Assembly: GCA_037783545.1 (NCBI GenBank)
Contig: JBBELK010000379.1
Span: forward strand, 186,001-250,000
Direction of reading: 5' to 3'
Length of the DNA: 64,000 nucleotides
Origin: Henricia sp. BOLD:AAB3569
Lineage: Eukaryota > Echinodermata > Asteroidea > Spinulosida > Echinasteridae
The notes under the pieces were generated by a model. It worked only from the letters and a program-made list of their open reading frames with translations. It was not told the origin of the DNA and searched no databases. Both the position numbers and the translations under genes were made by a program. Shown here piece after piece: positions 1-13,058 of the stretch. The first letter of the stretch is position 1. Every line of letters starts with the position of its first letter.

Positions 1-297
1 ATAGAGAGTTTAGGGCATGCAAAATTTGAAGTTCGTCGGAACATTTTTCGACCTCCAAATTTGCCGACGTTTGGACCACACTTTGACCAAATTGCCGAGC
101 CAAACTGCGGTGCGTTAACGACAGTCCGAATGACTGAGCATGCGCACAACTCAGGAGTACCCCAAAGAGGTGTGTACAGACAGCCACGGTTTGCGTGAGA
201 GCAGTCAGGAAGCCTCAACCCAGTTTTTTCTAAACTTTGAAATTTCTCTGCCATTTCCCGGCGAAAGTCTGTCAATTTTTTATGACAAGTGCGCAAT
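1..297 (+). repeat. Representative near-consensus monomer
   Basis: This copy serves as the reference phase. Landmarks by monomer position: GCATGC at 15-20; a CGTCGG/CCGACG dyad at 34-39 and 64-69; related CCAAATTTGCCGA and CCAAATTGCCGAG motifs at 55-67 and 87-99; GTTAAC inside the 8-bp palindrome CGTTAACG near 113-120; a small dyad CAGTC-cgaat-GACTG at 122-136; an overlapping dyad CTGAG/CTCAG at 134-154; a run of six T at 224-229; and a second run of six T near 276-281, just before ATGACAAG. The two T runs and the bases around 287-310 (continuing into the next copy) carry many of the variants that distinguish copies. Confidence 0.9.
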
Positions 298-568
298 ATA
301 AGTTCGTCGGAACATTTTTCGACCTCCAAATTTGCCGACGTTTGGACCACACTTTGACCAAATTGCCGAGCCAAACTGCGGTGCGTTAACGACAGTCCGA
401 ATGACTGAGCATGCGCACAACTCAGGAGTACCCCAAAGAGGTGTGTACAGACAGCCACGGTTTGCGTGAGAGCAGTCAGGAAGCCTCAACCCAGTTTTTT
501 CTAAACTTTGAAATTTCTCTGCCATTTCCCGGCGAAAGTCTGTCAATTTTTTATGACAAGTGCGCAAT
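298..568 (+). repeat. Truncated monomer, 271 bp (26-bp internal deletion)
   Basis: At 300/301 the sequence passes from GCGCAATATA directly to AGTTCGTCGG, missing the 26 bases that normally lie between, including the GCATGC motif. The rest of the monomer is intact and the 297-bp rhythm resumes at 569. I saw no other copy of this exact deletion in the window, so it was either not amplified here or its relatives lie outside. Confidence 0.93.
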
Positions 569-1756
569 ATAGAGAGTTAAGGGCATGCAAAATTTGAAGT
601 TCGTCGGAACATTTTTCGACCTCCAAATTTGCCGACGTTTGGACCACACTTTGACCAAATTGCCGAGCCAAACTGCGGTGCGTTAACGACAGTCCGAATG
701 ACTGAGCATGCGCACAACTCAGGAGTACCCCAAAGAGGTGTGTACAGACAGCCACGGTTTGCGTGAGAGCAGTCAGGAAGCCTCAACCCAGTTTTTTCTA
801 AACTTTGAAATTTCTCTGCCATTTCCCGGCGAAAGTCTGTCAATTTTTTATGACAAGTGCGCAATATAGAGAGTTTAGGGCATGCAAAATTTGAAGTTCG
901 TCGGAACATTTTTCGACCTCCAAATTTGCCGACGTTTGGACCACACTTTGACCAAATTGCCGAGCCAAACTGCGGTGCGTTAACGACAGTCCGAATGACT
1001 GAGCATGCGCACAACTCAGGAGTACCCCAAAGAGGTGTGTACAGACAGCCACGGTTTGCATGAGAGCAGTCAGGAAGCCTCAACCCAGTTTTTTCTAAAC
1101 TTTGAAATTTCTCTGCCATTTCCCGGCGAAAGTCTGTCATTTTTTTATGACAAGTGCGCAATATAGATAGTTTAGGGCATGCAAAATTTGAAGTTCGTCG
1201 GAACATTTTTCGACCTCCAAATTTGCCGACGTTTGGACCACACTTTGACCAAATTGCCGAGCCAAACTGCGGTGCGTTAACGACAGTCCGAATGACTGAG
1301 CATGCGCACAACTCAGGAGTACCCCAAAGAGGTGTGTACAGACAGCCACGGTTTGCGTGAGAGCAGTCAGGAAGCCTCAACCCAGTTTTTTCTAAACTTT
1401 GAAATTTATCTGCCATTTCCCGGCGAAAGTCTGTCAATTTTGTATGACAAGTGCGCAATATAGAGAGTTTAGGGCATGCAAAATTTGAAGTTCGTCGGAA
1501 CATTTTTCGACCTCCAAATTTGCCGACGTTTGGACCACACTTTGACTAAATTGCCGAGCCAAACTGCGGTGCGTTAACGACAGTCCGAATGACTGAGCAT
1601 GCGCACAACTCAGGAGTACCCCAAAGAGGTGTGTACAGACAGCCACGGTTTGCGTGAGAGCAGTCAGGAAGCCTCAACCCAGTTTTTTCTAAACTTTGAA
1701 ATTTCTCTGCCATTTCCCGGCGAAAGTCTGTCAATTTTTTATGACAAGTGTGCAAT

Positions 1757-2351
1757 ATAGAGAGTTTAGGGCATGCAAAATTTGAAGTTCGTCGGAACAT
1801 TTTTCGACCTCCAAATTTGCCGACGTTTGGACCACACTTTGACCAAATTGCCGAGCCAAACTGCGGTGCGTTAACGACAGTCCGAATGACTGAGCATGCG
1901 CACAACTCAGGAGTACCCCAAAGAGGTGTGTACAGACAGCCACGGTTTGCGTGAGAGCAGTCAGGAAGCCTAAACCCAGTTTTTTCTAAACTTTGAAATT
2001 TCTCTGCCATTTCCCGGCGAAAGTCTGTCAATTTTGTATGACAAGTGCGCAATATAGAGAGTTTAGGGCATGCAAAATTTGAAGTTCGTCGGAACATTTT
2101 TCGACCTCTAAATTTGCCGACGTTTGGACCACACTTTGACCAAATTGCCGAGCCAAACTGCGGTGCGTTAACGACAGTCCGAATGACTGAGCATGCGCAC
2201 AACTCAGGAGTACCCCAAAGAGGTGTGTACAGACAGCCACGGTTTGCGTGAGAGCAGTCAGGAAGCCTCAACCCAGTTTTTTTCTAAACTTTGAAATTTC
2301 TCTGCCATTTCCCGGCGAAAGTCTGTCAATTTTTTATGACAAGTGCGCAAT
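1757..2351 (+). repeat. Two-monomer haplotype shared with 13356-13949 and 16329-16922
   Basis: The first monomer carries GTGTGCAAT in place of GTGCGCAAT at its start and CCTAAACCC in place of CCTCAACCC near its end. The second is preceded by ATTTTGTATG in place of ATTTTTTATG and has CTCTAAATTTG in place of CTCCAAATTTG. The same pair, in the same order and followed by the same next monomer type, reappears about 11.6 kb and 14.6 kb downstream. Shared combinations of rare variants indicate common descent of the segment, not independent mutation. Confidence 0.85.
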
Positions 2352-5300
2352 ATAGAGAGTTTAGGGCATGCAAAATTTGAAGTTCGTCGGAACATTTTTC
2401 GACCTCCAAATTTGCCGACGTTTGGACCACACTTTGACTAAATTGCCGAGCCAAACTGCGGTGCGTTAACGACAGTCCGAATGACTGAGCATGCGCACAA
2501 CTCAGGAGTAACCCAAAGAGGTGTGTACAGACAGCCACGGTTTGCGTGAGAGCAGTCAGGAAGCCTCAACCCAGTTTTTTCGAAACTTTGAAATTTCTCT
2601 GCCATTTCCCGGCGAAAGTCTGTCAATTTTTTATGACAAGTGCGCAATATAGAGAGTTTAGGGCATGCAAAATTTGAAGTTCGTCGGAACATTTTTCGAC
2701 CTCCAAATTTGCCGACGTTTGGACCACACTTTGACCAAATTGCCGAGCCAAACTGCGGTGCGTTAACGACAGTCCGAATGACTGAGCATGCGCACAACTC
2801 AGGAGTACCCCAAAGAGGTGTGTACAGACAGCCACGGTTTGCGTGAGAGCAGTCAGGAAGCCTCAACCCAGTTTTTTCTAAACTTTGAAATTTCTCTGCC
2901 ATTTCCCGGCGAAAGTCTGTCAATTTTTTGATGACAAGTGCGCAATATAGAGAGTTTAGGGCATGCAAAATTTGAAGTTCGTCGGAACATTTTTCGACCT
3001 CCAAATTTGCCGACGTTTGGACCACACTTTGACCAAATTGCCGAGCCAAACTGCGGTGCGTTAACGACAGTCCGAATGACTGAGCATGCGCACAACTCAG
3101 GAGTACCCCAAAGAGGTGTGTACAGACAGCCACGGTTTGCGTGAGAGCAGTCAGGAAGCCTCAACCCAGTTTTTTCTAAACTTTGAAATTTCTCTGCCAT
3201 TTCCCGGCGAAAGTCTGTCAATTTTTTATGACAAGTGCGCAATATAGAGAGTTTAGGGCATGCAAAATTTGAAGTTCGTCGGAACATTTTTCGACCTCCA
3301 AATTTGCCGACGTTTGGACCACACTTTGACTAAATTGCCGAGCCAAACTGCGGTGCGTTAACGACAGTCCGAATGACTGAGCATGCGCACAACTCAGGAG
3401 TACCCCAAAGAGGTGTGTACAGACAGCCACGGTTTGCGTGAGAGCAGTCAGGAAGCCTCAACCCAGTTTTTTCTAAACTTTGAAATTTCTCTGCCATTTC
3501 CCGGCGAAAGTCTGTCAATTTTTTGATGACAAGTGCGCAATATAGAGAGTTTAGGGCATGCAAAATTTGAAGTTCGTCGGAACATTTTTCGACCTCCAAA
3601 TTTGCCGACGTTTGGACCACACTTTGACCAAATTGCCGAGCCAAACTGCGGTGCGTTAACGACAGTCCGAATGACTGAGCATGCGCACAACTCAGGAGTA
3701 CCCCAAAGAGGTGTGTACAGACAGCCACGGTTTGCGTGAGAGCAGTCAGGAAGCCTCAACCCAGTTTTTTCTAAACTTTGAAATTTCTCTGCCATTTCCC
3801 GGCGAAAGTCTGTCAATTTTTTGATGACAAGTGCGCAATATAGAGAGTTTAGGGCATGCAAAATTTGAAGTTCGTCGGAACATTTTTCGACCTCCAAATT
3901 TGCCGACGTTTGGACCACACTTTGACCAAATTGCCGAGCCAAACTGCGGTGCGTTAACGACAGTCCGAATGACTGAGCATGCGCACAACTCAGGAGTACC
4001 CCAAAGAGGTGTGTACAGACAGCCACGGTTTGCGTGAGAGCAGTCAGGAAGCCTCAACCCAGTTTTTTCTAAACTTTGAAATTTCTCTGCCATTTCCCGG
4101 CGAAAGTCTGTCAATTTTTTATGACAAGTGCGCAATATAGAGAGTTTAGGGCATGCAAAATTTGAAGTTCGTCGGAACATTTTTCGACCTCCAAATTTGC
4201 CGACGTTTGGACCACACTTTGACTAAATTGCCGAGCCAAACTGCGGTGCGTTAACGACAGTCCGAATGACTGAGCATGCGCACAACTCAGGAGTACCCCA
4301 AAGAGGTGTGTACAGACAGCCACGGTTTGCGTGAGAGCAGTCAGGAAGCCTCAACCCAGTTTTTTCTAAACTTTGAAATTTCTCTGCCATTTCCCGGCGA
4401 AAGTCTGTCAATTTTTTGATGACAAGTGCGCAATATAGAGAGTTTAGGGCATGCAAAATTTGAAGTTCGTCGGAACATTTTTCGACCTCCAAATTTGCCG
4501 ACGTTTGGACCACACTTTGACCAAATTGCCGAGCCAAACTGCGGTGCGTTAACGACAGTCCGAATGACTGAGCATGCGCACAACTCAGGAGTACCCCAAA
4601 GAGGTGTGTACAGACAGCCACGGTTTGCGTGAGAGCAGTCAGGAAGCCTCAACCCAGTTTTTTTCTAAACTTTGAAATTTCTCTGCCATTTCCCGGCGAA
4701 AGTCTGTCAATTTTTTATGACAAGTGCGCAATATAGAGAGTTTAGGGCATGCAAAATTTGAAGTTCGTCGGAACATTTTTCGACCTCCAAATTTGCCGAC
4801 GTTTGGACCACACTTTGACTAAATTGCCGAGCCAAACTGCGGTGCGTTAACGACAGTCCGAATGACTGAGCATGCGCACAACTCAGGAGTAACCCAAAGA
4901 GGTGTGTACAGACAGCCACGGTTTGCGTGAGAGCAGTCAGGAAGCCTCAACCCAGTTTTTTCGAAACTTTGAAATTTCTCTGCCATTTCCCGGCGAAAGT
5001 CTGTCAATTTTTTATGACAAGTGCGCAATATAGAGAGTTTAGGGCATGCAAAATTTGAAGTTCGTCGGAACATTTTTCGACCTCCAAATTTGCCGACGTT
5101 TGGACCACACTTTGACCAAATTGCCGAGCCAAACTGCGGTGCGTTAACGACAGTCCGAATGACTGAGCATGCGCACAACTCAGGAGTACCCCAAAGAGGT
5201 GTGTACAGACAGCCACGGTTTGCGTGAGAGCAGTCAGGAAGCCTCAACCCAGTTTTTTCTAAACTTTGAAATTTCTCTGCCATTTCCCGGCGAAAGTCTG

Positions 5301-6517
5301 TCAATTTTTTGATGACAAGTGCGCAATATAGAGAGTTTAGGGCATGCAAAATTTGAAGTTCGTCGGAACATTTTTCGACCTCCAAATTTGCCGACGTTTG
5401 GACCACACTTTGACCAAATTGCCGAGCCAAACTGCGGTGCGTTAACGACAGTCCGAATGACTGAGCATGCGCACAACTCAGGAGTACCCCAAAGAGGTGT
5501 GTACAGACAGCCACGGTTTGCGTGAGAGCAGTCAGGAAGCCTCAACCCAGTTTTTTCTAAACTTTGAAATTTCTCTGCCATTTCCCGGCGAAAGTCTGTC
5601 AATTTTTTATGACAAGTGCGCAATATAGAGAGTTTAGGGCATGCAAAATTTGAAGTTCGTCGGAACATTTTTCGACCTCCAAATTTGCCGACGTTTGGAC
5701 CACACTTTGACTAAATTGCCGAGCCAAACTGCGGTGCGTTAACGACAGTCCGAATGACTGAGCATGCGCACAACTCAGGAGTACCCCAAAGAGGTGTGTA
5801 CAGACAGCCACGGTTTGCGTGAGAGCAGTCAGGAAGCCTCAACCCAGTTTTTTCTAAACTTTGAAATTTCTCTGCCATTTCCCGGCGAAAGTCTGTCAAT
5901 TTTTTGATGACAAGTGCGCAATATAGAGAGTTTAGGGCATGCAAAATTTGAAGTTCGTCGGAACATTTTTCGACCTCCAAATTTGCCGACGTTTGGACCA
6001 CACTTTGACCAAATTGCCGAGCCAAACTGCGGTGCGTTAACGACAGTCCGAATGACTGAGCATGCGCACAACTCAGGAGTACCCCAAAGAGGTGTGTACA
6101 GACAGCCACGGTTTGCGTGAGAGCAGTCAGGAAGCCTCAACCCAGTTTTTTCTAAACTTTGAAATTTCTCTGCCATTTCCCGGCGAAAGTCTGTCAATTT
6201 TTTGATGACAAGTGCGCAATATAGAGAGTTTAGGGCATGCAAAATTTGAAGTTCGTCGGAACATTTTTCGACCTCCAAATTTGCCGACGTTTGGACCACA
6301 CTTTGACCAAATTGCCGAGCCAAACTGCGGTGCGTTAACGACAGTCCGAATGACTGAGCATGCGCACAACTCAGGAGTATCCCAAAGAGGTGTGTACAGA
6401 CAGCCACGGTTTGCGTGAGAGCAGTCAGGAAGCCTCAACCCAGTTTTTTCTAAACTTTGAAATTTCTCTGCCATTTCCCGGCGAAAGTCTGTCAATTTTT
6501 TATGACAAGTGCGCAAT
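2352..6517 (+). repeat. Octamer higher-order repeat, 2381-bp period (one full copy, one partial)
   Basis: The first unit spans 2352-4732 and the second starts at 4733, diverging after about six monomers. Both start with a monomer carrying GACTAAATTG (C to T), GAGTAACCC (C to A) and TTTTCGAAACTT (T to G), followed by the same order of T-tract variants, including ATTTTTTGATG. This gives a period of 2381 bp, eight monomers plus five extra bases. The same leading haplotype begins the corresponding monomers in the decamer repeat near 13950 and 16923. Confidence 0.9.
2947..4732 (+). repeat. Nested trimer repeat, 893-bp period
   Basis: Units are 2947-3839 and 3840-4732, with a third copy at 5328-6220 inside the second octamer. 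Each trimer has one monomer with GACTAAATTG between copies with GACCAAATTG. The two extra bases per trimer come from ATTTTTTGATGAC junctions (an added G beside the T run). This shows amplification at two levels: a trimer within an octamer. Confidence 0.88.
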
Positions 6518-7705
6518 ATAGAGAGTTTAGGGCATGCAAAATTTGAAGTTCGTCGGAACATTTTTCGACCTCCAAATTTGCCGACGTTTGGACCACACTT
6601 TGACCAAATTGCCGAGCCAAACTGCGGTGCGTTAACGACAGTCCGAATGACTGAGCATGCGCACAACTCAGGAGTACCCCAAAGAGGTGTGTACAGACAG
6701 CCACGGTTTGCGTGAGAGCAGTCAGGAAGCCTCAACCCAGTTTTTTCTAAACTTTGAAATTTCTCTGCCATTTCCCGGCGAAAGTCTGTCAATTTTTTAT
6801 GACAAGTGCGCAATATAGAGAGTTTAGGGCATGCAAAATTTGAAGTTCGTCGGAACATTTTTCGACCTCCAAATTTGCCGACGTTTGGACCACACTTTGA
6901 CCAAATTGCCGAGCCAAACTGCGGTGCGTTAACGACAGTCCGAATGACTGAGCATGCGCACAACTCAGGAGTACCCCATAGAGGTGTGTACAGACAGCCA
7001 CGGTTTGCGTGAGAGCAGTCAGGAAGCCTCAACCCAGTTTTTTCTAAACTTTGAAATTTCTCTGCCATTTCCCGGCGAAAGTCTGTCAATTTTTTATGAC
7101 AAGTGCGCAATATAGAGAGTTTAGGGCATGCAAAATTTGAAGTTCGTCGGAACATTTTTCGACCTCCAAATTTGCCGACGTTTGGACCACACTTTGACCA
7201 AATTGCCGAGCCAAACTGCGGTGCGTTAACGACAGTCCGAATGACTGAGCATGCGCACAACTCAGGAGTACCCCAAAGAGGTGTGTACAGACAGCCACGG
7301 TTTGCGTGAGAGCAGTCAGGAAGCCTCAACCCAGTTTTTTCTAAACTTTGAAATTTCTCTGCCATTTCCCGGCGAAAGTCTGTCAATTTTTTATGACAAG
7401 TGCGCAATATAGAGAGTTTAGGGCATGCAAAATTTGAAGTTCGTCGGAACATTTTTCGACCTCCAAATTTGCCGACGTTTGGACCACACTTTGACCAAAT
7501 TGCCGAGCCAAACTGCGGTGCGTTAACGACAGTCCGAATGACTGAGCATGCGCACAACTCAGGAGTACCCCATAGAGGTGTGTACAGACAGCCACGGTTT
7601 GCGTGAGAGCAGTCAGGAAGCCTCAACCCAGTTTTTTCTAAACTTTGAAATTTCTCTGCCATTTCCCGGCGAAAGTCTGTCAATTTTTTATGACAAGTGC
7701 GCAAT
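6518..7705 (+). repeat. Dimer repeat, 594-bp period
   Basis: Every second monomer has CCCCATAGAGG in place of CCCCAAAGAGG (near 6974 and 7568), so 6518-7111 and 7112-7705 form two dimers. The surrounding monomers, 6221 to 8596, are otherwise the most uniform stretch of the left half and show no foreign sequence. Confidence 0.8.
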
Positions 7706-8894
7706 ATAGAGAGTTTAGGGCATGCAAAATTTGAAGTTCGTCGGAACATTTTTCGACCTCCAAATTTGCCGACGTTTGGACCACACTTTGACCAAATTGC
7801 CGAGCCAAACTGCGGTGCGTTAACGACAGTCCGAATGACTGAGCATGCGCACAACTCAGGAGTACCCCAAAGAGGTGTGTACAGACAGCCACGGTTTGCG
7901 TGAGAGCAGTCAGGAAGCCTCAACCCAGTTTTTTCTAAACTTTGAAATTTCTCTGCCATTTCCCGGCGAAAGTCTGTCAATTTTTTATGACAAGTGCGCA
8001 ATATAGAGTGTTTAGGGCATGCAAAATTTGAAGTTCGTCGGAACATTTTTCGACCTCCAAATTTGCCGACGTTTGGACCACACTTTGACCAAATTGCCGA
8101 GCCAAACTGCGGTGCGTTAACGACAGTCCGAATGACTGAGCATGCGCACAACTCAGGAGTACCCCAAAGAGGTGTGTACAGACAGCCACGGTTTGCGTGA
8201 GAGCAGTCAGGAAGCCTCAACCCAGTTTTTTCTAAATTTGAAATTTCTCTGCCATTTCCCGGCGAAAGTCTGTCAATTTTTTTATGACAAGTGCGCAATA
8301 TAGAGAGTTTAGGGCATGCAAAATTTGAAGTTCGTCGGAACATTTTTCGACCTCCAAATTTGCCGACGTTTGGACCACACTTTGACCAAATTGCCGAGCC
8401 AAACTGCGGTGCGTTAACGACAGTCCGAATGACTGAGCATGCGCACAACTCAGGAGTACCCCAAAGAGGTGTGTACAGACAGCCACGGTTTGCGTGAGAG
8501 CAGTCAGGAAGCCTCAACCCAGTTTTTTCTAAACTTTGAAATTTCTCTGCCATTTCCCGGCGAAAGTCTGTCAATTTTTTATGACAAGTGCGCAATATAG
8601 AGAGTTTAGGGCATGCAAAATTTGAAGTTCGTCGGAACATTTTTCGACCTCCAAATTTGCCGACGTTTAGACCACACTTTGACCAAATAGCCGAGCCAAA
8701 CTGCGGTGCGTTAACGACAGTCCGAATGACTGAGCATGCGCACAACTCAGGAGTACCCCAAAGAGGTGTGTACAGACAGCCACGGTTTGCGTGAGAGCAG
8801 TCAGGAAGCCTCAACCCAGTTTTTTTCTAAACTTTGAAATTTCTCTGCCATTTCCCGGCGAAAGTCTGTCAATTTTGTATGACAAGTGCGCAAT

Positions 8895-10083
8895 ATAGAG
8901 AGTTTAGGGCATGCAAAATTTGAAGTTCGTCGGAACATTTTTCGACCTCCAAATTTGCCGACGTTTGGACCACACTTTGACCAAATTGCCGAGCCAAACT
9001 GCGGTGCGTTAACGACAGTCCGAATGACTGAGCATGCGCACAACTCAGGAGTACCCCAAAGAGGTGTGTACAGACAGCCACGGTTTGCGTGAGAGCAGTC
9101 AGGAAGCCTCAACCCAGTTTTTTCTAAACTTTGAAATTTCTCTGCCATTTCCCGGCGAAAGTCTGTCAATTTTTTATGACAAGTGTGCAATATAGAGAGT
9201 TTAGGGCATGCAAAATTTGAAGTTCGTCGGAACATTTTTCGACCTCCAAATTTGCCGACGTTTGGACCACACTTTGACCAAATTGCCGAGCCAAACTGCG
9301 GTGCGTTAACGACAGTCCGAATGACTGAGCATGCGCACAACTCAGGAGTACCCCAAAGAGGTGTGTACAGACAGCCACGGTTTGCGTGAGAGCAGTCAGG
9401 AAGCCTCAACCCAGTTTTTTTCTAAACTTTGAAATTTCTCTGCCATTTCCCGGCGAAAGTCTGTCAATTTTGTATGACAAGTGCGCAATATAGAGAGTTT
9501 AGGGCATGCAACATTTGAAGTTCGTCGGAACATTTTTCGACCTCCAAATTTGCCGACGTTTGGACCACACTTTGACCAAATTGCCGAGCCAAACTGCGGT
9601 GCGTTAACGACAGTCCGAATGACTGAGCATGCGCACAACTCAGGAGTACCCCAAAGAGGTGTGTACAGACAGCCACGGTTTGCGTGAGAGCAGTCAGGAA
9701 GCCTCAACCCAGTTTTTTCTAAACTTTGAAATTTCTCTGCCATTTCCCGGCGAAAGTCTGTCAATTTTTTATGACAAGTGTGCAATATAGAGAGTTTAGG
9801 GCATGCAAAATTTGAAGTTCGTCGGAACATTTTTCGACCTCCAAATTTGCCGACGTTTGGACCACACTTTGACCAAATTGCCGAGCCAAACTGCGGTGCG
9901 TTAACGACAGTCCGAATGACTGAGCATGCGCACAACTCAGGAGTACCCCAAAGAGGTGTGTACAGACAGCCACGGTTTGCGTGAGAGCAGTCAGGAAGCC
10001 TCAACCCAGTTTTTTCTAAACTTTGAAATTTCTCTGCCATTTCCCGGCGAAAGTCTGTCAATTTGTTATGACAAGTGCGCAAT
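8895..10083 (+). repeat. Dimer repeat, 595-bp period
   Basis: Units 8895-9489 and 9490-10083 each pair a monomer preceded by ATTTTGTATG with one starting GTGTGCAAT. The monomer just upstream (8597-8894) has GACGTTTAGACC in place of GACGTTTGGACC. The same marker followed by the same pair recurs at 18706 and 20489, so this stretch is related to the hexamer repeat there. Confidence 0.85.
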
Positions 10084-13058
10084 ATAGAGAGTTTAGGGCA
10101 TGCACAATTTGAAGTTCGTCGGAACATTTTTCGACCTCCAAATTTGCCGACGTTTGGACCACACTTTGACCAAATTGCCGAGCCAAACTGCGGTGCGTTA
10201 ACGACAGTCCGAATGACTGAGCATGCGCACAACTCAGGAGTACCCCCAAAGAGGTGTGTACAGACAGCCACGGTTTGCGTGAGAGCAGTCAGGAAGCCTC
10301 AACCCAGTTTTTTCTAAACTTTGAAATTTCTCTGCCATTTCCCGGCGAAAGTCTGTCAATTTTTTATGACAAGTGCGCAATATAGAGAGTTTAGGGCATG
10401 CAAAATTTGAAGTTCGTCGGAACATTTTTCGACCTCCAAATTTGCCGACGTTTGGACCACACTTTGACCAAATTGCCGAGCCAAACTGCGGTGCGTTAAC
10501 GACAGTCCGAATGACTGAGCATGCGCACAACTCAGGAGTACCCCAAAGAGGTGTGTACAGACAGCCACGGTTTGCGTGAGAGCAGTCAGGAAGCCTCAAC
10601 CCAGTTTTTTCTAAACTTTGAAATTTCTCTGCCATTTCCCGGCGAAAGTCTGTCAATTTTTTTATGACAAGTGCGCAATATAGAGAGTTTAGGGCATGCA
10701 AAATTTGAAGTTCGTCGGAACATTTTTCGACCTCCAAATTTGCCGACGTTTGGACCACACTTTGACCAAATTGCCGAGCCAAACTGCGGTGCGTTAACGA
10801 CAGTCCGAATGACTGAGCATGCGCACAACTCAGGAGTACCCCAAAGAGGTGTGTACAGACAGCCACGGTTTGCGTGAGAGCAGTCAGGAAGCCTCAACCC
10901 AGTTTTTTCTAAACTTTGAAATTTCTCTGCCATTTCCCGGCGAAAGTCTGTCAATTTTTTATGACAAGTGCGCAATATAGAGAGTTTAGGGCATGCAAAA
11001 TTTGAAGTTCGTCGGAACATTTTTCGACCTCCAAATTTGCCGACGTTTGGACCACACTTTGACCAAATTGCCGAGCCAAACTGCGGTGCGTTAACGACAG
11101 TCCGAATGACTGAGCATGCGCACAACTCAGGAGTACCCCAAAGAGGTGTGTACAGACAGCCACGGTTTGCGTGAGAGCAGTCAGGAAGCCTCAACCCAGT
11201 TTTTTCTAAACTTTGAAATTTCTCTGCCATTTCCCGGCGAAAGTCTGTCAATTTTTTATGACAAGTGCGCAATATAGAGAGTTTAGGGCATGCAAAATTT
11301 GAAGTTCGTCGGAACATTTTTCGACCTCCAAATTTGCCGACGTTTGGACCACACTTTGACCAAATTGCCAAGCCAAACTGCGGTGCGTTAACGACAGTCC
11401 GAATGACTGAGCATGCGCACAACTCAGGAGTACCCCAAAGAGGTGTGTACAGACAGCCACGGTTTGCGTGAGAGCAGTCAGGAAGCCTCAACCCAGTTTT
11501 TTCTAAACTTTGAAATTTCTCTGCTATTTCCCGGCGAAAGTCTGTCAATTTTTTATGACAAGTGCGCAATATAGAGAGTTTAGGGCATGCACAATTTGAA
11601 GTTCGTCGGAACATTTTTCGACCTCCAAATTTGCCGACGTTTGGACCACACTTTGACCAAATTGCCGAGCCAAACTGCGGTGCGTTAACGACAGTCCGAA
11701 TGACTGAGCATGCGCACAACTCAGGAGTACCCCCAAAGAGGTGTGTACAGACAGCCACGGTTTGCGTGAGAGCAGTCAGGAAGCCTCAACCCAGTTTTTT
11801 CTAAACTTTGAAATTTCTCTGCCATTTCCCGGCGAAAGTCTGTCAATTTTTTATGACAAGTGCGCAATATAGAGAGTTTAGGGCATGCAAAATTTGAAGT
11901 TCGTCGGAACATTTTTCGACCTCCAAATTTGCCGACGTTTGGACCACACTTTGACCAAATTGCCGAGCCAAACTGCGGTGCGTTAACGACAGTCCGAATG
12001 ACTGAGCATGCGCACAACTCAGGAGTACCCCAAAGAGGTGTGTACAGACAGCCACGGTTTGCGTGAGAGCAGTCAGGAAGCCTCAACCCAGTTTTTTCTA
12101 AACTTTGAAATTTCTCTGCCATTTCCCGGCGAAAGTCTGTCAATTTTTTTATGACAAGTGCGCAATATAGAGAGTTTAGGGCATGCAAAATTTGAAGTTC
12201 GTCGGAACATTTTTCGACCTCCAAATTTGCCGACGTTTGGACCACACTTTGACCAAATTGCCGAGCCAAACTGCGGTGCGTTAACGACAGTCCGAATGAC
12301 TGAGCATGCGCACAACTCAGGAGTACCCCAAAGAGGTGTGTACAGACAGCCACGGTTTGCGTGAGAGCAGTCAGGAAGCCTCAACCCAGTTTTTTCTAAA
12401 CTTTGAAATTTCTCTGCCATTTCCCGGCGAAAGTCTGTCAATTTTTTATGACAAGTGCGCAATATAGAGAGTTTAGGGCATGCAAAATTTGAAGTTCGTC
12501 GGAACATTTTTCGACCTCCAAATTTGCCGACGTTTGGACCACACTTTGACCAAATTGCCGAGCCAAACTGCGGTGCGTTAACGACAGTCCGAATGACTGA
12601 GCATGCGCACAACTCAGGAGTACCCCAAAGAGGTGTGTACAGACAGCCACGGTTTGCGTGAGAGCAGTCAGGAAGCCTCAACCCAGTTTTTTCTAAACTT
12701 TGAAATTTCTCTGCCATTTCCCGGCGAAAGTCTGTCAATTTTTTATGACAAGTGCGCAATATAGAGAGTTTAGGGCATGCAAAATTTGAAGTTCGTCGGA
12801 ACATTTTTCGACCTCCAAATTTGCCGACGTTTGGACCACACTTTGACCAAATTGCCGAGCCAAACTGCGGTGCGTTAACGACAGTCCGAATGACTGAGCA
12901 TGCGCACAACTCAGGAGTACCCCAAAGAGGTGTGTACAGACAGCCACGGTTTGCGTGAGAGCAGTCAGGAAGCCTCAACCCAGTTTTTTCTAAACTTTGA
13001 AATTTCTCTGCCATTTCCCGGCGAAAGTCTGTCCATTTTTTTATGACAAGTGCGCAAT
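10084..13058 (+). repeat. Pentamer higher-order repeat, 1487-bp period, two copies
   Basis: Copies are 10084-11570 and 11571-13058. Each opens with a monomer carrying GCATGCACAATT (A to C) and a five-C run in GTACCCCCAAAG, and each has one expanded T run (ATTTTTTTATG) two monomers in. The two single-base additions make the period 5 x 297 + 2. The fifth monomers differ: the first copy has GCCAAGCC where the second has GCCGAGCC. Confidence 0.9.

Noticed and set aside
134..265. NRF1-like GCATGCGCA and E2F-like TTTCCCGG motifs in each monomer as regulatory sites
   Set aside because: Short imperfect matches expected by chance and multiplied by tandem repetition; no gene or promoter nearby.
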